Both the position numbers and the translations under genes were made by a program. 59,829 nt of DNA from Rahnella inusitata (lineage in GTDB: Bacteria; Pseudomonadota; Gammaproteobacteria; Enterobacterales; Enterobacteriaceae), in assembly GCF_003263515.1 (NCBI RefSeq), contig NZ_JYDE01000008.1, positions 1-59,829 of the forward strand, read 5' to 3'. Below the pieces are notes generated by a model, which did no database searches, was not told the origin of the DNA, and worked only from the letters and a program-made list of their open reading frames with translations. Positions within the stretch are counted from its first letter, which is position 1, and each line of letters opens with the position of its first letter. Below, piece by piece: positions 18,663-28,189 of the stretch.

Positions 18663-20357
18663 ATGGATACTCCTTTAAATTTAAATACCAGAACCTCTTT
18701 TATCAGCAATATTCGCCTCATCACTCTGATCAGCCAGATTTTAGTGGGGATCCTGTTCCTGTTTGCCGTTTCCATCGGCACCTCCAGTTTCTTCCTCAAA
18801 CAAAGTAACGCGGCGTTATCCAATGCCACGCAGGAGTTGCAAATCCGTCTGGCGCTGTCGAACAGTTCCAATCACCTGCGCACAGCGCGTTTGTTATTGA
18901 TTCAGGCGGCTGCGGCCGCGCGCGTCGGCGATCAGGACGTCTTCAAAAAGAACCTCACCGACGCCGCCAGCCGTCTTAAACAATCGCAGACGGCTTTTGA
19001 TACTTACATCAACCGTCCAGGCAAAAATGCCACCGATCTGGCACTCGATGAACCGTTGAAAAAATCCTACGTCGCGTACATGACGCAGGGTATGGAACCG
19101 ATGATGGCTTCCGCGCAGCAGGCGCATTTTGAGGAAGTGATTTCTCAGGAAGCAGAAACCGTGCGTGAGCTGGATCTGGCCAATAATATTCCGCTGTTGG
19201 CTGCGATTGCTTACCGCACCGAAACCGCCAATAAAATCAACGATAAAGCACAGCATGATGCCACGCTGGGTTATGCCCTAATGGGCGGCGCTTTCCTTCT
19301 GGCACTGGTGCTGACGTTCTTCACCTATCTGGTGATGCGTAAAGTGATCATCAATCCGCTGAACCGTCTGGTGGTGCGTATCCAGAAGATAGCCGAAGGC
19401 GATCTCACACAACCTGCGCAGAACAACGGACGGAATGAAATCGGCGTGCTGAGCAGCAATGTCGATCACATGCAGCATTCGCTGGCCAGCACCGTGCTGA
19501 CCGTACGCGAAGGCGCGGTGTCGATTTATCAGGGCTCGACCGAAATTGCCTCTGGTAACACCGACCTTTCCTCCCGCACCGAGCAGCAGGCTGCCGCGCT
19601 GGAAGAAACCGCCGCCAGCATGGAACAGCTCACCGCTACCGTGAAGCAGAACTCCGAAAACGCCCATCACGCCAGCAAACTGGCGGCGGCAGCGTCGAAT
19701 AAAGCGCAAAAAGGCGGAGAAATCGTCGCCAACGTGGTCAGCACCATGGAAAACATTTCCCGCAGCTCGACCAAAATTGCCGAAATCACCAATGTTATCA
19801 ACAGCATTGCCTTCCAGACCAACATTCTGGCGCTGAATGCTGCGGTAGAAGCCGCCCGCGCCGGTGAGCAGGGTCGTGGATTTGCGGTAGTCGCCAGCGA
19901 AGTGCGTAATCTGGCACAACGCAGCGCACAGGCAGCGAAGGAGATCGAATCACTGATCGAAGAATCGGTGGATTTTGTTGGCGAAGGCAGCATTCTGGTC
20001 GGCGATGCAGGCACCACGATGTCTGAAATTGTGACGGCGGTCAGCCACGTCACCGACATTATGGGCGAAATCGCCTCGGCATCCGATGAGCAAAGCCGGG
20101 GGATCAGTCAGGTTAGCCTGGCGGTGTCTGAAATGGATGGAGTCACGCAGCAAAATGCCTCGCTGGTGCAGGAAGCTTCTGCCGCCGCCGCGTCTCTGGA
20201 AGAGCAGGCAGCACGCCTGACGCAGGCGGTTGCAGTGTTTAAGATTGATACTGCACAGCGTCCGGCGGTACATCGTGTACCCGCTGCACGCGTCCTGCCG
20301 GGCGCTCCACGTGCAGACAAAGGCACCCACACCGAGCAGAACTGGGAAACCTTCTGA
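18663..20357 (+). CDS. Methyl-accepting chemotaxis protein (Tar/Tsr type)
   Basis: 564 residues. Inner-membrane chemoreceptor with TM1 at about 20-40, a periplasmic four-helix ligand domain (about 41-200), TM2 at about 202-224, HAMP to ~275, then the signalling coiled coil with the conserved hairpin tip [45 protein letters not shown] block near 380-420. It ends in NWETF, the pentapeptide to which CheR and CheB bind in high-abundance receptors. The ligand cannot be predicted. It lies between rcsA and dsrB. Confidence 0.95.
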   Translation: MDTPLNLNTRTSFISNIRLITLISQILVGILFLFAVSIGTSSFFLKQSNAALSNATQELQIRLALSNSSNHLRTARLLLIQAAAAARVGDQDVFKKNLTDAASRLKQSQTAFDTYINRPGKNATDLALDEPLKKSYVAYMTQGMEPMMASAQQAHFEEVISQEAETVRELDLANNIPLLAAIAYRTETANKINDKAQHDATLGYALMGGAFLLALVLTFFTYLVMRKVIINPLNRLVVRIQKIAEGDLTQPAQNNGRNEIGVLSSNVDHMQHSLASTVLTVREGAVSIYQGSTEIASGNTDLSSRTEQQAAALEETAASMEQLTATVKQNSENAHHASKLAAAASNKAQKGGEIVANVVSTMENISRSSTKIAEITNVINSIAFQTNILALNAAVEAARAGEQGRGFAVVASEVRNLAQRSAQAAKEIESLIEESVDFVGEGSILVGDAGTTMSEIVTAVSHVTDIMGEIASASDEQSRGISQVSLAVSEMDGVTQQNASLVQEASAAAASLEEQAARLTQAVAVFKIDTAQRPAVHRVPAARVLPGAPRADKGTHTEQNWETF

Positions 20358-20392
20358 TTTTTGACGGCAATACGCTTTACTGAACCGCAGAC

Positions 20393-20430
20393 AAAAAAAC
20401 ACCGGCAGCGATGTCTCCGGTGTTTTTTTT
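20393..20430. terminator. Bidirectional terminator between the chemoreceptor and dsrB
   Basis: AAACACCGG and CCGGTGTTT arms with A-run and T-run flanks, serving both convergent genes. Confidence 0.88.
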
Positions 20431-20455
20431 ATGGAAGTGATAACTACGGCGAGAT

Positions 20456-20653
20456 TCAGGCTTCGCTGTCTCGCGGTACGACGAAGGTTCCGTCTTTAGT
20501 ATCGCCTTCATTGAAGAACCAGATACCTGCCGGATAATCTTCCAGCGCGACCAGATACATCACACCTTCGTAAAACTCTTCTACAGCAAGTACTTTACCT
20601 TCGCGACGCGGGCCGCCGTCTGTTTTTACTGTGACAAGATCATTAACTTTCAT
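20456..20653 (-). CDS. dsrB: DsrB small protein
   Basis: 65 residues, clearly DsrB (E. coli 62): [19 protein letters not shown], then [20 protein letters not shown] and GIWFFNEGD. It is a small beta-barrel-like cytoplasmic protein of unknown function, linked with rcsA in enterobacteria. It begins at ATG 20653. No dsrA small RNA could be identified by eye in this neighbourhood. Confidence 0.93.
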   Translation of the reverse strand: MKVNDLVTVKTDGGPRREGKVLAVEEFYEGVMYLVALEDYPAGIWFFNEGDTKDGTFVVPRDSEA

Positions 20654-20814
20654 CAGGTTATCCCATGGTTTTCAATTGTCTTTATTGTAGTACAGACTGC
20701 CGGAGAAAAGCACGGTGGGAGGTGAAAGCGGGTAAAAAACCCGAAGATAACGCAGGAAAACTCATTTTCAATTTCTTAACTATTTAGCGCCAGAATCCTG
20801 ACGGTTATTTCTTT

Positions 20815-20900
20815 TATAATCTCAGCGTGCTCACCCCCGAGGGAGTACGTAATGAATGTCATAAGAAATATTTTTGCCCGCCACGTTGCGGGCATTTTTT
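20815..20900 (+). ncRNA. Candidate short transcript or small ORF
   Basis: A TATAAT at 20815-20820 precedes a GGGAG ribosome site and ATG at 20852. A very strong terminator, GCCCGC-N6-GCGGGC then A and seven Ts (20876-20901), follows within 60 bp. The ATG opens a 29-codon frame (MNVIRNIFARHVAGIF...) ending at 20941 that runs through the hairpin. This could be a small RNA or a leader peptide. No good -35 box was found. Confidence 0.35.
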
Positions 20901-20925
20901 TGCCCTTTCCACAAACGACAGACGT

Positions 20926-20951
20926 AAAAAAACCCGCATGAGCGGGTTTTT
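20926..20951. terminator. Rho-independent terminator of the cold-shock gene
   Basis: AAAACCCGC, ATGA loop, GCGGGTTTT with A/T runs on both sides, 40 bp past the csp stop on the minus strand. Confidence 0.85.
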
Positions 20952-20990
20952 GTCATCTTGCTTTATCACTGAAACAGTGAGGAAGCAAAA

Positions 20991-21200
20991 TTAGATAGCG
21001 GTAACGTTAGCCGCAGACGGACCTTTAGCACCGTTCTCGATAGTGAACTGTACGTTCTGGCCTTCAGCCAGGGTCTTGAAACCTTGATCCTGGATAGCGG
21101 AGAAGTGTACGAACACATCTTTGCTGCCGTCAGCAGGAGTGATGAAGCCAAAGCCTTTAGACTCGTTAAACCACTTAACCTGACCTTTCATCATTGACAT
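20991..21200 (-). CDS. Cold-shock-family RNA chaperone (CspC/CspE type)
   Basis: 69 residues with the RNA-binding motifs KGFGFITP (RNP1) and VFVHFSAI (RNP2). It is an OB-fold protein that melts RNA secondary structure and prevents termination. The sequence mixes CspC features ([18 protein letters not shown]) and CspE features ([11 protein letters not shown]), so I cannot choose between the symbols. It starts [11 protein letters not shown] with AAGG 8 nt upstream. The 260 bp upstream of the gene contains no other gene; these genes often have long structured 5' leaders. Confidence 0.95.
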   Translation of the reverse strand: MSMMKGQVKWFNESKGFGFITPADGSKDVFVHFSAIQDQGFKTLAEGQNVQFTIENGAKGPSAANVTAI

Positions 21201-21498
21201 AAGAATTACCTTTTAAAAATAAATTTCGCCACCATGGGCATGTTATAGCCGGATTTCAGTCGTTACTTATGGAGGCACTAAGAAGGAAATTCGTCAGAGC
21301 AGGGTTATCATGGATAACGCTTTAAATTGGAACAACTTTACTCAGGATGTCGTGCATAAATAGGTCTGTACCACAGGCCGAGACGTATTTACTCATGACT
21401 GCCATTTAATAGCAACTCTTTTTAACGCAATGTCGAGGGAAAGCCGAAAAATAGTCTTTTTATGAACCAGTCAGTACAATCATTGAGCAACTATAGGT
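21201..21498. other. Upstream region of the cold-shock gene
   Basis: About 300 bases without a credible gene. It probably holds the csp promoter and leader on the minus strand. No yobF-like frame was found. Confidence 0.5.
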
Positions 21499-22374
21499 CT
21501 ATTTATCAACAGGTTGAGATCTATCTGAATCAAGAACTGCGCCGCAGTGCGCACAAAATTTTGCATCAGATTCATGCCCGGAGTGCAGACAATTCTGACA
21601 AGAACGGGCCGCCCGCCCCTTTTCCAACTCTTGTGACATATAAGCCGTCAAAATTCCGGTCGGTACGGCAATGATGGAATAGCCCAACAAAATGAGAATA
21701 GAAGCCAGCATTCTGCCCGTCGCCGTATGCGGAGTGATATCGCCGTAACCCACCGTGGTCAGCGTGACCACTGCCCAGTACACCGACGCGCCCAGCGATG
21801 TAAAGCCATCCTTGCCCTCTTCCACCGCAAACATCAGCCCGCCGAACAGGCAAAGAATGATCGCCACAAACCCGAAGAAGATGCTCAGCTTGCGCCGCGC
21901 ACGCATCAGGCTGCGCCAAAGGATACCGGCATCATTCATATAGCGCAGGAGTTTCAGCACGCGCAGTACGCGCAGAACCCTCAGTAATCGCACCAGAACC
22001 ACCAGATCGGTAGCACCGGCCAGTGACGGCATCATCCATAAGATGTACATCGGTAAAACAGTGCAGAGATCGATAATGCCGAAGAAGCTCACCGGATAAT
22101 GCGTTTTACGGGGGGAACACAACACCCGTAACACGTACTCCACGCTAAACAGCGCGGTGAAGCCGAGCTCGAGCAAACCGAAGCGCCAGAGAATGTCCGG
22201 CGTATTGGGAAAGAGATCGCTCGCGCTGGATTCGAAAAACAATACCACGACGCTCAGTAACGAGGCGGCGATCCAGAATGTTTCCATCCGTCGGCCGCTG
22301 CGGGTGCGGTGTTCAAACAAAAGGGCAAAACATCGGCGGCGGGTTGCCGCGAAAAAGCGATAGTCCTGGGCCAT
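21499..22374 (-). CDS. Voltage-gated potassium channel with C-terminal zinc ribbon
   Basis: Six-TM ion channel of 291 residues from M at 22374. S4 is rich in arginine (RLLRVLRVLRVLKLLRYM), the pore carries the K+ filter TLTTVGYGD, and the tail ends in a zinc-ribbon-like pair CQNC and CAHC. I prefer the ATG at 22374: the longer frame begins at a TTG that overlaps the upstream gene's terminator U-run. A GTG at 22446 is a second option. The role is probably K+ flux and membrane potential. The zinc ribbon could sense metal or redox state; this is inference. Confidence 0.88.
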   Translation of the reverse strand: MAQDYRFFAATRRRCFALLFEHRTRSGRRMETFWIAASLLSVVVLFFESSASDLFPNTPDILWRFGLLELGFTALFSVEYVLRVLCSPRKTHYPVSFFGIIDLCTVLPMYILWMMPSLAGATDLVVLVRLLRVLRVLRVLKLLRYMNDAGILWRSLMRARRKLSIFFGFVAIILCLFGGLMFAVEEGKDGFTSLGASVYWAVVTLTTVGYGDITPHTATGRMLASILILLGYSIIAVPTGILTAYMSQELEKGRAARSCQNCLHSGHESDAKFCAHCGAVLDSDRSQPVDK

Positions 22375-22455
22375 AAGAAACGCCAGCAATGAATAATAGG
22401 CGAAGAATAAACGCTTTTCGCCCGTGCGCCTATCGCCCGACCTCACCCTTTCAAC

Positions 22456-22497
22456 CAAAAAAAACGCCGGTCACTCAAGGTGATCGGCGTTTATTGG
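22456..22497 (-). terminator. Rho-independent terminator after the 114-aa gene
   Basis: On the minus strand AACGCCGATCAC pairs with GTGACCGGCGTT (one G-T), followed by eight Ts. Confidence 0.85.
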
Positions 22498-22545
22498 CAG
22501 AAAGTTGCAGAATTTATTTGTTCGCTGACGCGATGACGCGCGCGG

Positions 22546-22890
22546 TTAATCCATTAATTCAGAAACGGCGTTGCGCACATAAGCGGTGATTTGCGCAACG
22601 TCTTCGGCATTGGCACTTCCCCCGCCAATAGATCGCACGGTGTTTTCCAGATGACCGATGTCCTGCTCAACTTTCTTCGCAATCTGCACTTTTACGATGG
22701 TATCGACGGATGAGATAAAGGCGCGCATCACCGCCTTCAGCGCAAAAATCTCGCCAAAGGAGTCGTATGCCGGTTTCTCAGCCGCCCTCGAACTTGGCTC
22801 TGCAGCCCGCGGAGGCAGGCTTTTCAGGCTGTCCACATGTTCAATCATCAGATCCATATCTCTGATGAGTTCATCAAAACTCTTAGCCAC
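22546..22890 (-). CDS. Unknown helical cytoplasmic protein
   Basis: 114 residues starting VAKSFDELIRDMDLMIEH at GTG 22890, chosen because AGGA lies 6 nt upstream. A frame from 22953 adds 21 residues without a better site. It has an amphipathic N-terminal helix, a proline/alanine/serine linker (about 25-42) and a helical C-terminal half with ALKAVMRAFISSVD. The C-terminal half vaguely recalls the small enterobacterial DUF2594 proteins, but not strongly enough to name. A strong terminator follows. Confidence 0.7.
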   Translation of the reverse strand: MAKSFDELIRDMDLMIEHVDSLKSLPPRAAEPSSRAAEKPAYDSFGEIFALKAVMRAFISSVDTIVKVQIAKKVEQDIGHLENTVRSIGGGSANAEDVAQITAYVRNAVSELMD

Positions 22891-23056
22891 TGGTTTTCCT
22901 TCGCCGTGCGAAAGGCAGCAGGATACCACTGCCGTTACAAGCCGAGAAGCCACAGAAAGAAGTTATGCTCAAATTTCGCCACAATGCGCCTGCCGGTGAG
23001 GATTGCTCCGCGAGCTGGCAGGCGCACTAGGTCGCTATTTAACCAAGATCAGGGGG

Positions 23057-24115
23057 TTAAGCGTTTTTCAGTGAAGCCATGTCAACAACAAAGCGGTATT
23101 TCACATCGCTTTTCAGCATACGTTCGTAAGCGCCGTTAATGTCCTGCATGTCGATCATTTCCACGTCACAGGTGATGCCATGCTCAGCGCAGAAATCCAG
23201 CATTTCCTGAGTCTCAGCGATACCGCCAATCAGGGAGCCGGCAACGGTTTTGCGGCCCATCACCAGTTTGCCACTGTGCAGCGCAGGTTCGATTGGCTCG
23301 ATCAGACCGACCAGAATGTGGGTACCATCGCGTTTCAGGGTATCCAGATACGGGTTCAGGTCATGTGCGTTTGGCACGGTGTCGAGAATAAAGTCAAAGT
23401 GGCTTTTCACGGCCGCCATTTGCTCTTCATCGGTAGACAGCACTACGTGGTCAGCGCCAAGACGGTAAGCTTCCTGCTCTTTACCTTTCGAGCGGGTGAA
23501 CAATGTCACGTCTGCACCCAGCGCTTTGGCAAATTTCAGACCCATATGGCCGAGACCGCCCAGACCGACAACGGCCACTTTATGGCCTTTGCCGACCTTC
23601 CAGTGTTTCAGCGGAGAGAAGGTCGTGATACCGGCACACAGCAGCGGTGCGGCGGATTTGATGTCCAGTTTTTCGGAAACGTGCAGAACGAATTTTTCTG
23701 CGACCACGATTTGTTCGGAATAACCGCCGTAGGTCATCATGTTGTCATGACGATCGTAGCTGTTATAGGTCATGGTTGCGCCTTCTTCGCAGTACTGTTC
23801 CAGGCTTTCCGCGCAGGACTCACAGTGCTGACAAGAATCGACCATACAACCGACACCGACAAACTCGCCCACTTTAAAGTTGCTGACTTTCGCACCGACC
23901 TGCTTCACGCGGCCAATAATTTCGTGTCCCGGCACCATCGGATAGATACTTTGGTGCCATTCGTTGCGCGCCTGGTGGATATCTGAGTGGCACACGCCGC
24001 AGTACAAAATGTCGATCACAACGTCGGTATCACGCGGGTCACGGCGAACAAAATTATGAGGCGCAAGAGGCGCATCCGCTGAAAGTGCAGCGAAACCACG
24101 AACGTTAAGAGTCAT
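23057..24115 (-). CDS. NAD(P)-dependent zinc alcohol/aldehyde dehydrogenase (YahK/CAD type)
   Basis: 352 residues, medium-chain dehydrogenase related to E. coli YahK and cinnamyl-alcohol dehydrogenases; these reduce aldehydes to alcohols with NADPH. Catalytic zinc ligands are in CGVCHSDIH, GHE and the LLCAGIT cysteine. The structural-zinc cysteines are CQHCESCAESLEQYC. The cofactor loop is GLGGLGHMGLKFAK. It has the family blocks IGGIAETQEMLDFCAEHGI and VKYRFVVD. It is monocistronic, with CTCCTGAAG-type sequence upstream of ATG 24115 (GGAGAAAT on the coding strand). The natural substrate is unknown. Confidence 0.92.
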   Translation of the reverse strand: MTLNVRGFAALSADAPLAPHNFVRRDPRDTDVVIDILYCGVCHSDIHQARNEWHQSIYPMVPGHEIIGRVKQVGAKVSNFKVGEFVGVGCMVDSCQHCESCAESLEQYCEEGATMTYNSYDRHDNMMTYGGYSEQIVVAEKFVLHVSEKLDIKSAAPLLCAGITTFSPLKHWKVGKGHKVAVVGLGGLGHMGLKFAKALGADVTLFTRSKGKEQEAYRLGADHVVLSTDEEQMAAVKSHFDFILDTVPNAHDLNPYLDTLKRDGTHILVGLIEPIEPALHSGKLVMGRKTVAGSLIGGIAETQEMLDFCAEHGITCDVEMIDMQDINGAYERMLKSDVKYRFVVDMASLKNA

Positions 24116-24272
24116 TTATTTCTCCTGAAGGGCTGACGGAATACTTGCGCACTGCAAAAGGCAGGCACCGCAGAAGTATGACGCGTTCAGGCGAAGAACA
24201 AATATAACGATCCTCGCCATTACTTGCCTGAATCTGTTTTTTTCAGGAGTTTTAAATCAGGACAATCCGATA

Positions 24273-24311
24273 GCCAGACGCTGGCGCCGCCGTCTGGCAG
24301 CGCCATTTTTT
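24273..24311 (+). terminator. Overlapping hairpins followed by six Ts
   Basis: GCCAGACG (24273-24280) can pair with CGTCTGGC (24291-24298), while TGGCGC (24282-24287) can pair with GCGCCA (24300-24305), directly before TTTTTT. The two stems interlock, so they exclude each other or form a pseudoknot. No gene lies upstream on this strand. Confidence 0.45.
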
Positions 24312-24331
24312 GAGAAGAGATGTAGAAAGGA

Positions 24332-25342
24332 TTAGATCAAACCGGCGTCTTTCAGTTCGCTTTTCAGGTAAGCGTAATAGATAGGTGCCGCAACCACGCC
24401 CGGTATCCCAAACGCCGCCTCGAACACCACCATTGCCAGCAACACTTCCCAGGATTTTGCCTTAATGCGGCTGCCCACGATGCGGGCATTGAGGAAGTAT
24501 TCCACTTTATGAATGATTATCAGATAACCCAGCACCAGCGCACCCACCCACAGCGACAGCGAAAGCCCGACGATGAAAATCAGCGTATTGGAAATCAGAT
24601 TACCCACCACCGGCAGCAGACCACAGACAAAGGTCAGCGCGACCAGCGTTTTCGCCAGCGGCAGATGGATGCCAAACAGTGGCAGAATGCCAAACAGGAA
24701 TACGCCCGACAACACGGTATTGATAAGCGAAATCTGGAACTGTGCGAACACCACATTACGGAACGCAGCGCTCAGTAAGTTCACCCGATCCAACAGCTCT
24801 TTTTTCAGCGGCGCATGATGTTCGCCCTTTGTGTGGCGCTGAAGTGAAATAATCGCGCCCAGAATCATACCGATCAGCATGGTGACAAATACGTGTGCGG
24901 CATTTTTTCCAAACGTCTGAATCATCACGATGTGCTCACGCAGCCATTGCAGGAAGGTGCGCTGTAACTCTTCGATGTTAGCCGGTAAATAATGCAGTAA
25001 TACCGGCGATAACCGGCTCTGCGCATCGGTCAGCAGCCGCGACACCATGGCGTTAAACGCCACTGGGTTTTTCATGTCTTCCATCAGGAAATCCGCGATG
25101 CCTGCAACAAAGATGATCAAGCAGCTGACCACCACGGTACTGATAAACGCCACCACAACCCAGCGCGCCCGTTCGCCGCTGATGATTTTCTGAAAGTGTG
25201 GCGTCAGGGCATTCACCAGCTCGTACACCACAAAACCGGCGATAAAACACGCCAGTAAATGAAGAGGAAGAATCAACAACAGCCCGCCCATCACAATCAA
25301 CAAACTGAGCCAGCGAATGTGATTCGATCTCATAATTTGCAT
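24332..25342 (-). CDS. AI-2E family permease
   Basis: 336 residues with eight or so TM helices in the AI-2E (TqsA/YdiK/YhhT) pattern: two N-terminal hairpins, a soluble stretch with VLLHYLPANIEELQ, then TM helices including GIHLPLAKTLVALTFVCGLLPVVGNLISN and KVEYFLNARIVGSRI. Members have been linked to AI-2 export or Na+/H+ exchange, so the substrate is open. I chose ATG 25342 because AAGGA lies 8 nt upstream; the ATG at 25351 touches that site. It is divergent from queH. Confidence 0.88.
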   Translation of the reverse strand: MQIMRSNHIRWLSLLIVMGGLLLILPLHLLACFIAGFVVYELVNALTPHFQKIISGERARWVVVAFISTVVVSCLIIFVAGIADFLMEDMKNPVAFNAMVSRLLTDAQSRLSPVLLHYLPANIEELQRTFLQWLREHIVMIQTFGKNAAHVFVTMLIGMILGAIISLQRHTKGEHHAPLKKELLDRVNLLSAAFRNVVFAQFQISLINTVLSGVFLFGILPLFGIHLPLAKTLVALTFVCGLLPVVGNLISNTLIFIVGLSLSLWVGALVLGYLIIIHKVEYFLNARIVGSRIKAKSWEVLLAMVVFEAAFGIPGVVAAPIYYAYLKSELKDAGLI

Positions 25343-25529
25343 TGCCTGCATCCTTAAACCAACGTGTCCCGGGCCTCGCCCTCAATGTGGCAGTTATCAT
25401 AGCACCTAACCTTGCAGCGCAACGGCGTGCGTTCGGAAACGCTTAAGAAAATTTTGACACAACGGCGAGGTCTTCTATCATCCTGGGTAATGTATTGAAT
25501 AAAGAAAATCTGAAAACCGGGTGAATATG

Positions 25530-26189
25530 ATGTCTGAATTACTTCGTGAAAAACTGTCCCTGCCAAAAGGGCATGACCGGCTGTTACTGCATTCCTGCTG
25601 TGCGCCCTGTTCGGGAGAGGTGATGGAAGCTATTCAGGCATCCGGGATCGAATACACGATATTCTTCTACAATCCGAATATTCATCCGCAAAAAGAATAT
25701 GTGCTGCGCAAAGAAGAAAATATGCGGTTTGCCGAACAACATGGCATTCCGTTTATTGATGCAGATTACGACACTGATAATTGGTTTGAACGCGCGCGGG
25801 GAATGGAAAATGAACCTGAGCGTGGTATCCGCTGCACCATGTGTTTTGATATGCGTTTCGAGCGTACCGCGCTTTATGCGTGGGAACAGGGTTTCAGTGC
25901 TATTTCCAGTTCTCTGGGTATTTCGCGCTGGAAAGATATGCAGCAGATTAACGGCTGTGGCGAACGTGCCGCTGCGCACTATCCTGGCATGGTGTACTGG
26001 GATTACAACTGGCGTAAAAAAGGCGGCGCAGCACGGATGGTGGAGATAAGTAAGCGTGAACGCTTTTACCAGCAGGAATACTGCGGCTGCGTCTATTCTC
26101 TGCGTGACAGCAATTTGCATCGTAAATCGCAAGGACGGGATCTGATCAAACTCGGCGTGAAATATTACGGCGATGAAGATGACGAATAA
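25530..26189 (+). CDS. queH: Epoxyqueuosine reductase QueH
   Basis: Last step of queuosine tRNA modification: reduction of epoxyqueuosine in tRNA. This is the DUF208/QueH type, unrelated to the cobalamin-dependent QueG. Metal and cluster cysteines are visible as [11 protein letters not shown] near the N-terminus, RCTMCFDMR in the middle and EYCGCVYS near the end. About 219 residues. Start choice: GGGTGA lies 5 nt before ATG 25530; GTG 25521 and ATG 25527 are in frame. The gene is single and is followed by a terminator-like hairpin. Confidence 0.92.
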   Translation: MSELLREKLSLPKGHDRLLLHSCCAPCSGEVMEAIQASGIEYTIFFYNPNIHPQKEYVLRKEENMRFAEQHGIPFIDADYDTDNWFERARGMENEPERGIRCTMCFDMRFERTALYAWEQGFSAISSSLGISRWKDMQQINGCGERAAAHYPGMVYWDYNWRKKGGAARMVEISKRERFYQQEYCGCVYSLRDSNLHRKSQGRDLIKLGVKYYGDEDDE

Positions 26190-26223
26190 TCTTACTGCGC
26201 ATACCCTTCCTCCTGCTCATTTT

Positions 26224-26253
26224 TAATTAACCCGCGCTGTGTCGGGTTAATTA
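26224..26253 (+). terminator. Terminator after queH
   Basis: ATTAACCCG and CGGGTTAAT arms with a CGCTGTGT loop, then TATT. Confidence 0.65.
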
Positions 26254-26430
26254 TTCTGATAACACCGCATTTCTCCCGTCAATTTCGCTGCCTGATAATT
26301 CACAGCCAGCTGACTATTTTGTCCAATAACAAAACGGGCCGTGTGCAGAATAATTTCCTATGGTTCCCCTGCCTTTGCATCTTGCGTTCGTGCAAAACGC
26401 TTGTTACTCTCCGCCTCTCGGTTTTATTTA

Positions 26431-26481
26431 TGCGAAATCGCTATAAGAAATAACCCACCGTTATTTCCGGTGTATTTCGCA
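26431..26481. promoter_or_regulatory. Nested inverted repeats upstream of the DUF969 operon
   Basis: Outer arms TGCGAAAT (26431-26438) and ATTTCGCA (26474-26481) enclose inner arms GAAATAAC (26447-26454) and GTTATTTC (26460-26467). Both pairs are perfect and almost concentric, 60 bp before the start at 26541. The rest of the 350-bp gap holds no gene. Confidence 0.55.
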
Positions 26482-26540
26482 TTGAACCGCACTTAAAACA
26501 AAAAACACAACATCGTATTCATTCGTTCAGGGGTAGTCAT

Positions 26541-27230
26541 ATGTGGGTGTTAATTGGTATTCCAATCGTCGTGCTGGGATTTGCACTGCGGTTTAATCCG
26601 TTGCTGGTGGTGACCGTGGCCGGGATTTCGACCGGACTGGCCGGAGGTATGCAGACCATTGAAATCATCAGTGCATTCGGCAAAGCATTTACCGAAAACC
26701 GCTACATGGGGCTTATCTGGCTGACATTACCGGTTATTGCATTACTCGAGCGCAACGGCCTGAGAGAACAGGCGAAACACCTGATCTCCAAAATTCACGT
26801 TGCGACGACAGGCCGAATTCTGATGCTCTATTTCTTCCTGCGCCAGATGACCGCCGCGCTGGGGCTGAACTCGCTGGGCGGTCATGCGCAGATGGTTCGT
26901 CCGCTGATCGCCCCGATGGCCGAAGCTGCCGCGACCACTAAGTACGGTGATTTGCCCAATGACGTGCGCCAGAAGATCCGCGCCCACTCGGCCGCAGCGG
27001 ACAACGTGGCGGTATTCTTTGGCGAAGACATCTTTATCGCCGTGCAGTCTATCCTGCTTATCAAAGGTTTCCTCGCGCAGTACGGTATCGACGTCGAGCC
27101 GCTGCACCTGTCGGTATGGGCGATCCCAACCGCAATCGCGGCGCTGATTATTCACTTTATCCGTTTATGGCTGCTTGACCGCTCGCTGGCTAAACGTTTT
27201 GACAGCCAACACGGGAGCGCGGCGAAATGA
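26541..27230 (+). CDS. DUF969 membrane protein
   Basis: 229 residues, mostly hydrophobic, with 5-6 TM helices. It has the DUF969 landmarks GLNSLGGHAQMVRPLIAPMAEAAA and HSAAADNVAVFFGEDIFIAVQSILLI. DUF969 and DUF979 are almost always paired and are thought to form one transporter. I recall them beside pyrrolidone-carboxylate peptidase or 5-oxoproline genes in other bacteria, though none is in this window. The ATG has GGGG upstream (TTCAGGGGTAGTCAT). It overlaps the next gene by 4 bp (ATGA). Confidence 0.88.
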   Translation: MWVLIGIPIVVLGFALRFNPLLVVTVAGISTGLAGGMQTIEIISAFGKAFTENRYMGLIWLTLPVIALLERNGLREQAKHLISKIHVATTGRILMLYFFLRQMTAALGLNSLGGHAQMVRPLIAPMAEAAATTKYGDLPNDVRQKIRAHSAAADNVAVFFGEDIFIAVQSILLIKGFLAQYGIDVEPLHLSVWAIPTAIAALIIHFIRLWLLDRSLAKRFDSQHGSAAK

Positions 27231-28177
27231 TCAACCTTCAGTCAGTGTATATCCTCGCAGGCCTGATGTTCTGCGCCTATGCCTTCTTCAACCTCCGCGA
27301 TAAAAGCAATTCCCGCCGTTATGTGAACGCGCTGTTCTGGGGCGTTTACGGCGTGACCTTCCTGTTTGGCGGCGAGTTACCGCACTTTGTGACCGGCTGT
27401 CTGGCGATCCTGCTGGCAGTGATTGCCGGTACCGGCAAACTGGGTAAAGGCAAAACCGACAGCGAACAGCCGGAAATGATTGAAAAACGCGAAGCGGGCG
27501 CCCGACGTTTTCGCAACAAGCTGTTTATCCCCGCCCTGCTGATCCCGGTTGTGACGCTGATTGGCACGCTGACCCTGAAATACACGCCTTTCGTAGAAGC
27601 CAAAAACGTTACGCTGATTTCTCTGGTGATCGGCACGCTGGTGGCCTTTTTTGCCGCACTGATTATGCTGCGCGATTCGCCTGTGAAAGCCATTAAAGCC
27701 GGTGGACAGACGATGGACACTGTCGGCTGGGCGGCAATCCTGCCACAAATGCTTGCCGCGCTGGGTGCGCTGTTTGCGATGGCTGGCGTCGGCGGCGTGG
27801 TGGCAGATTTGGTTAAAAACATTATCCCTCTTGGCTCCCCGCTGGCGATTGTGGTGGCGTACACCTTCGGTATGGCGCTCTTTACCATGATCATGGGTAA
27901 CGGGTTTGCCGCGTTCCCGGTGATGACTGCCGGTATCGGCCTGCCGCTTATCGTTAATCAACTGGGCGGTAACCCGGCAATCATGGGCGCTATCGGTATG
28001 TTGTGCGGTTTCTGCGGCACGCTGATGACGCCGATGGCGGCAAACTTCAATATCGTCCCCGCCGCTCTGCTCGAATTGCAGGATAAAAACGGCGTGATCA
28101 AGGCGCAGTGGAAAACCGGCGTGCTGCTGTTGCTGGTGAATACGGCGTTCATGTACTTCTTTGTGTTCCGCTTCTGA
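27227..28177 (+). CDS. DUF979 membrane protein
   Basis: 316 residues with about nine TM helices: an N-terminal hairpin, a short charged loop (TDSEQPEMIEKREAGARRFRN) and a C-terminal block with IMGNGFAAFPVMTAGIGLPLIV and CGFCGTLMTPMAANFNIVPAALLELQD. The layout resembles half of an ion- or anion-coupled transporter. It is translationally coupled to DUF969 through a 4-bp overlap, so the pair probably works as one complex. Confidence 0.88.
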   Translation: MINLQSVYILAGLMFCAYAFFNLRDKSNSRRYVNALFWGVYGVTFLFGGELPHFVTGCLAILLAVIAGTGKLGKGKTDSEQPEMIEKREAGARRFRNKLFIPALLIPVVTLIGTLTLKYTPFVEAKNVTLISLVIGTLVAFFAALIMLRDSPVKAIKAGGQTMDTVGWAAILPQMLAALGALFAMAGVGGVVADLVKNIIPLGSPLAIVVAYTFGMALFTMIMGNGFAAFPVMTAGIGLPLIVNQLGGNPAIMGAIGMLCGFCGTLMTPMAANFNIVPAALLELQDKNGVIKAQWKTGVLLLLVNTAFMYFFVFRF

Positions 28178-28189
28178 TAAGGAAAGACG

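Noticed and set aside
22454..22458. TTG start for the K+ channel giving 319 residues
   Set aside because: It falls in the U-run of the upstream gene's terminator, so the ATG at 22374 (or GTG at 22446) is better.
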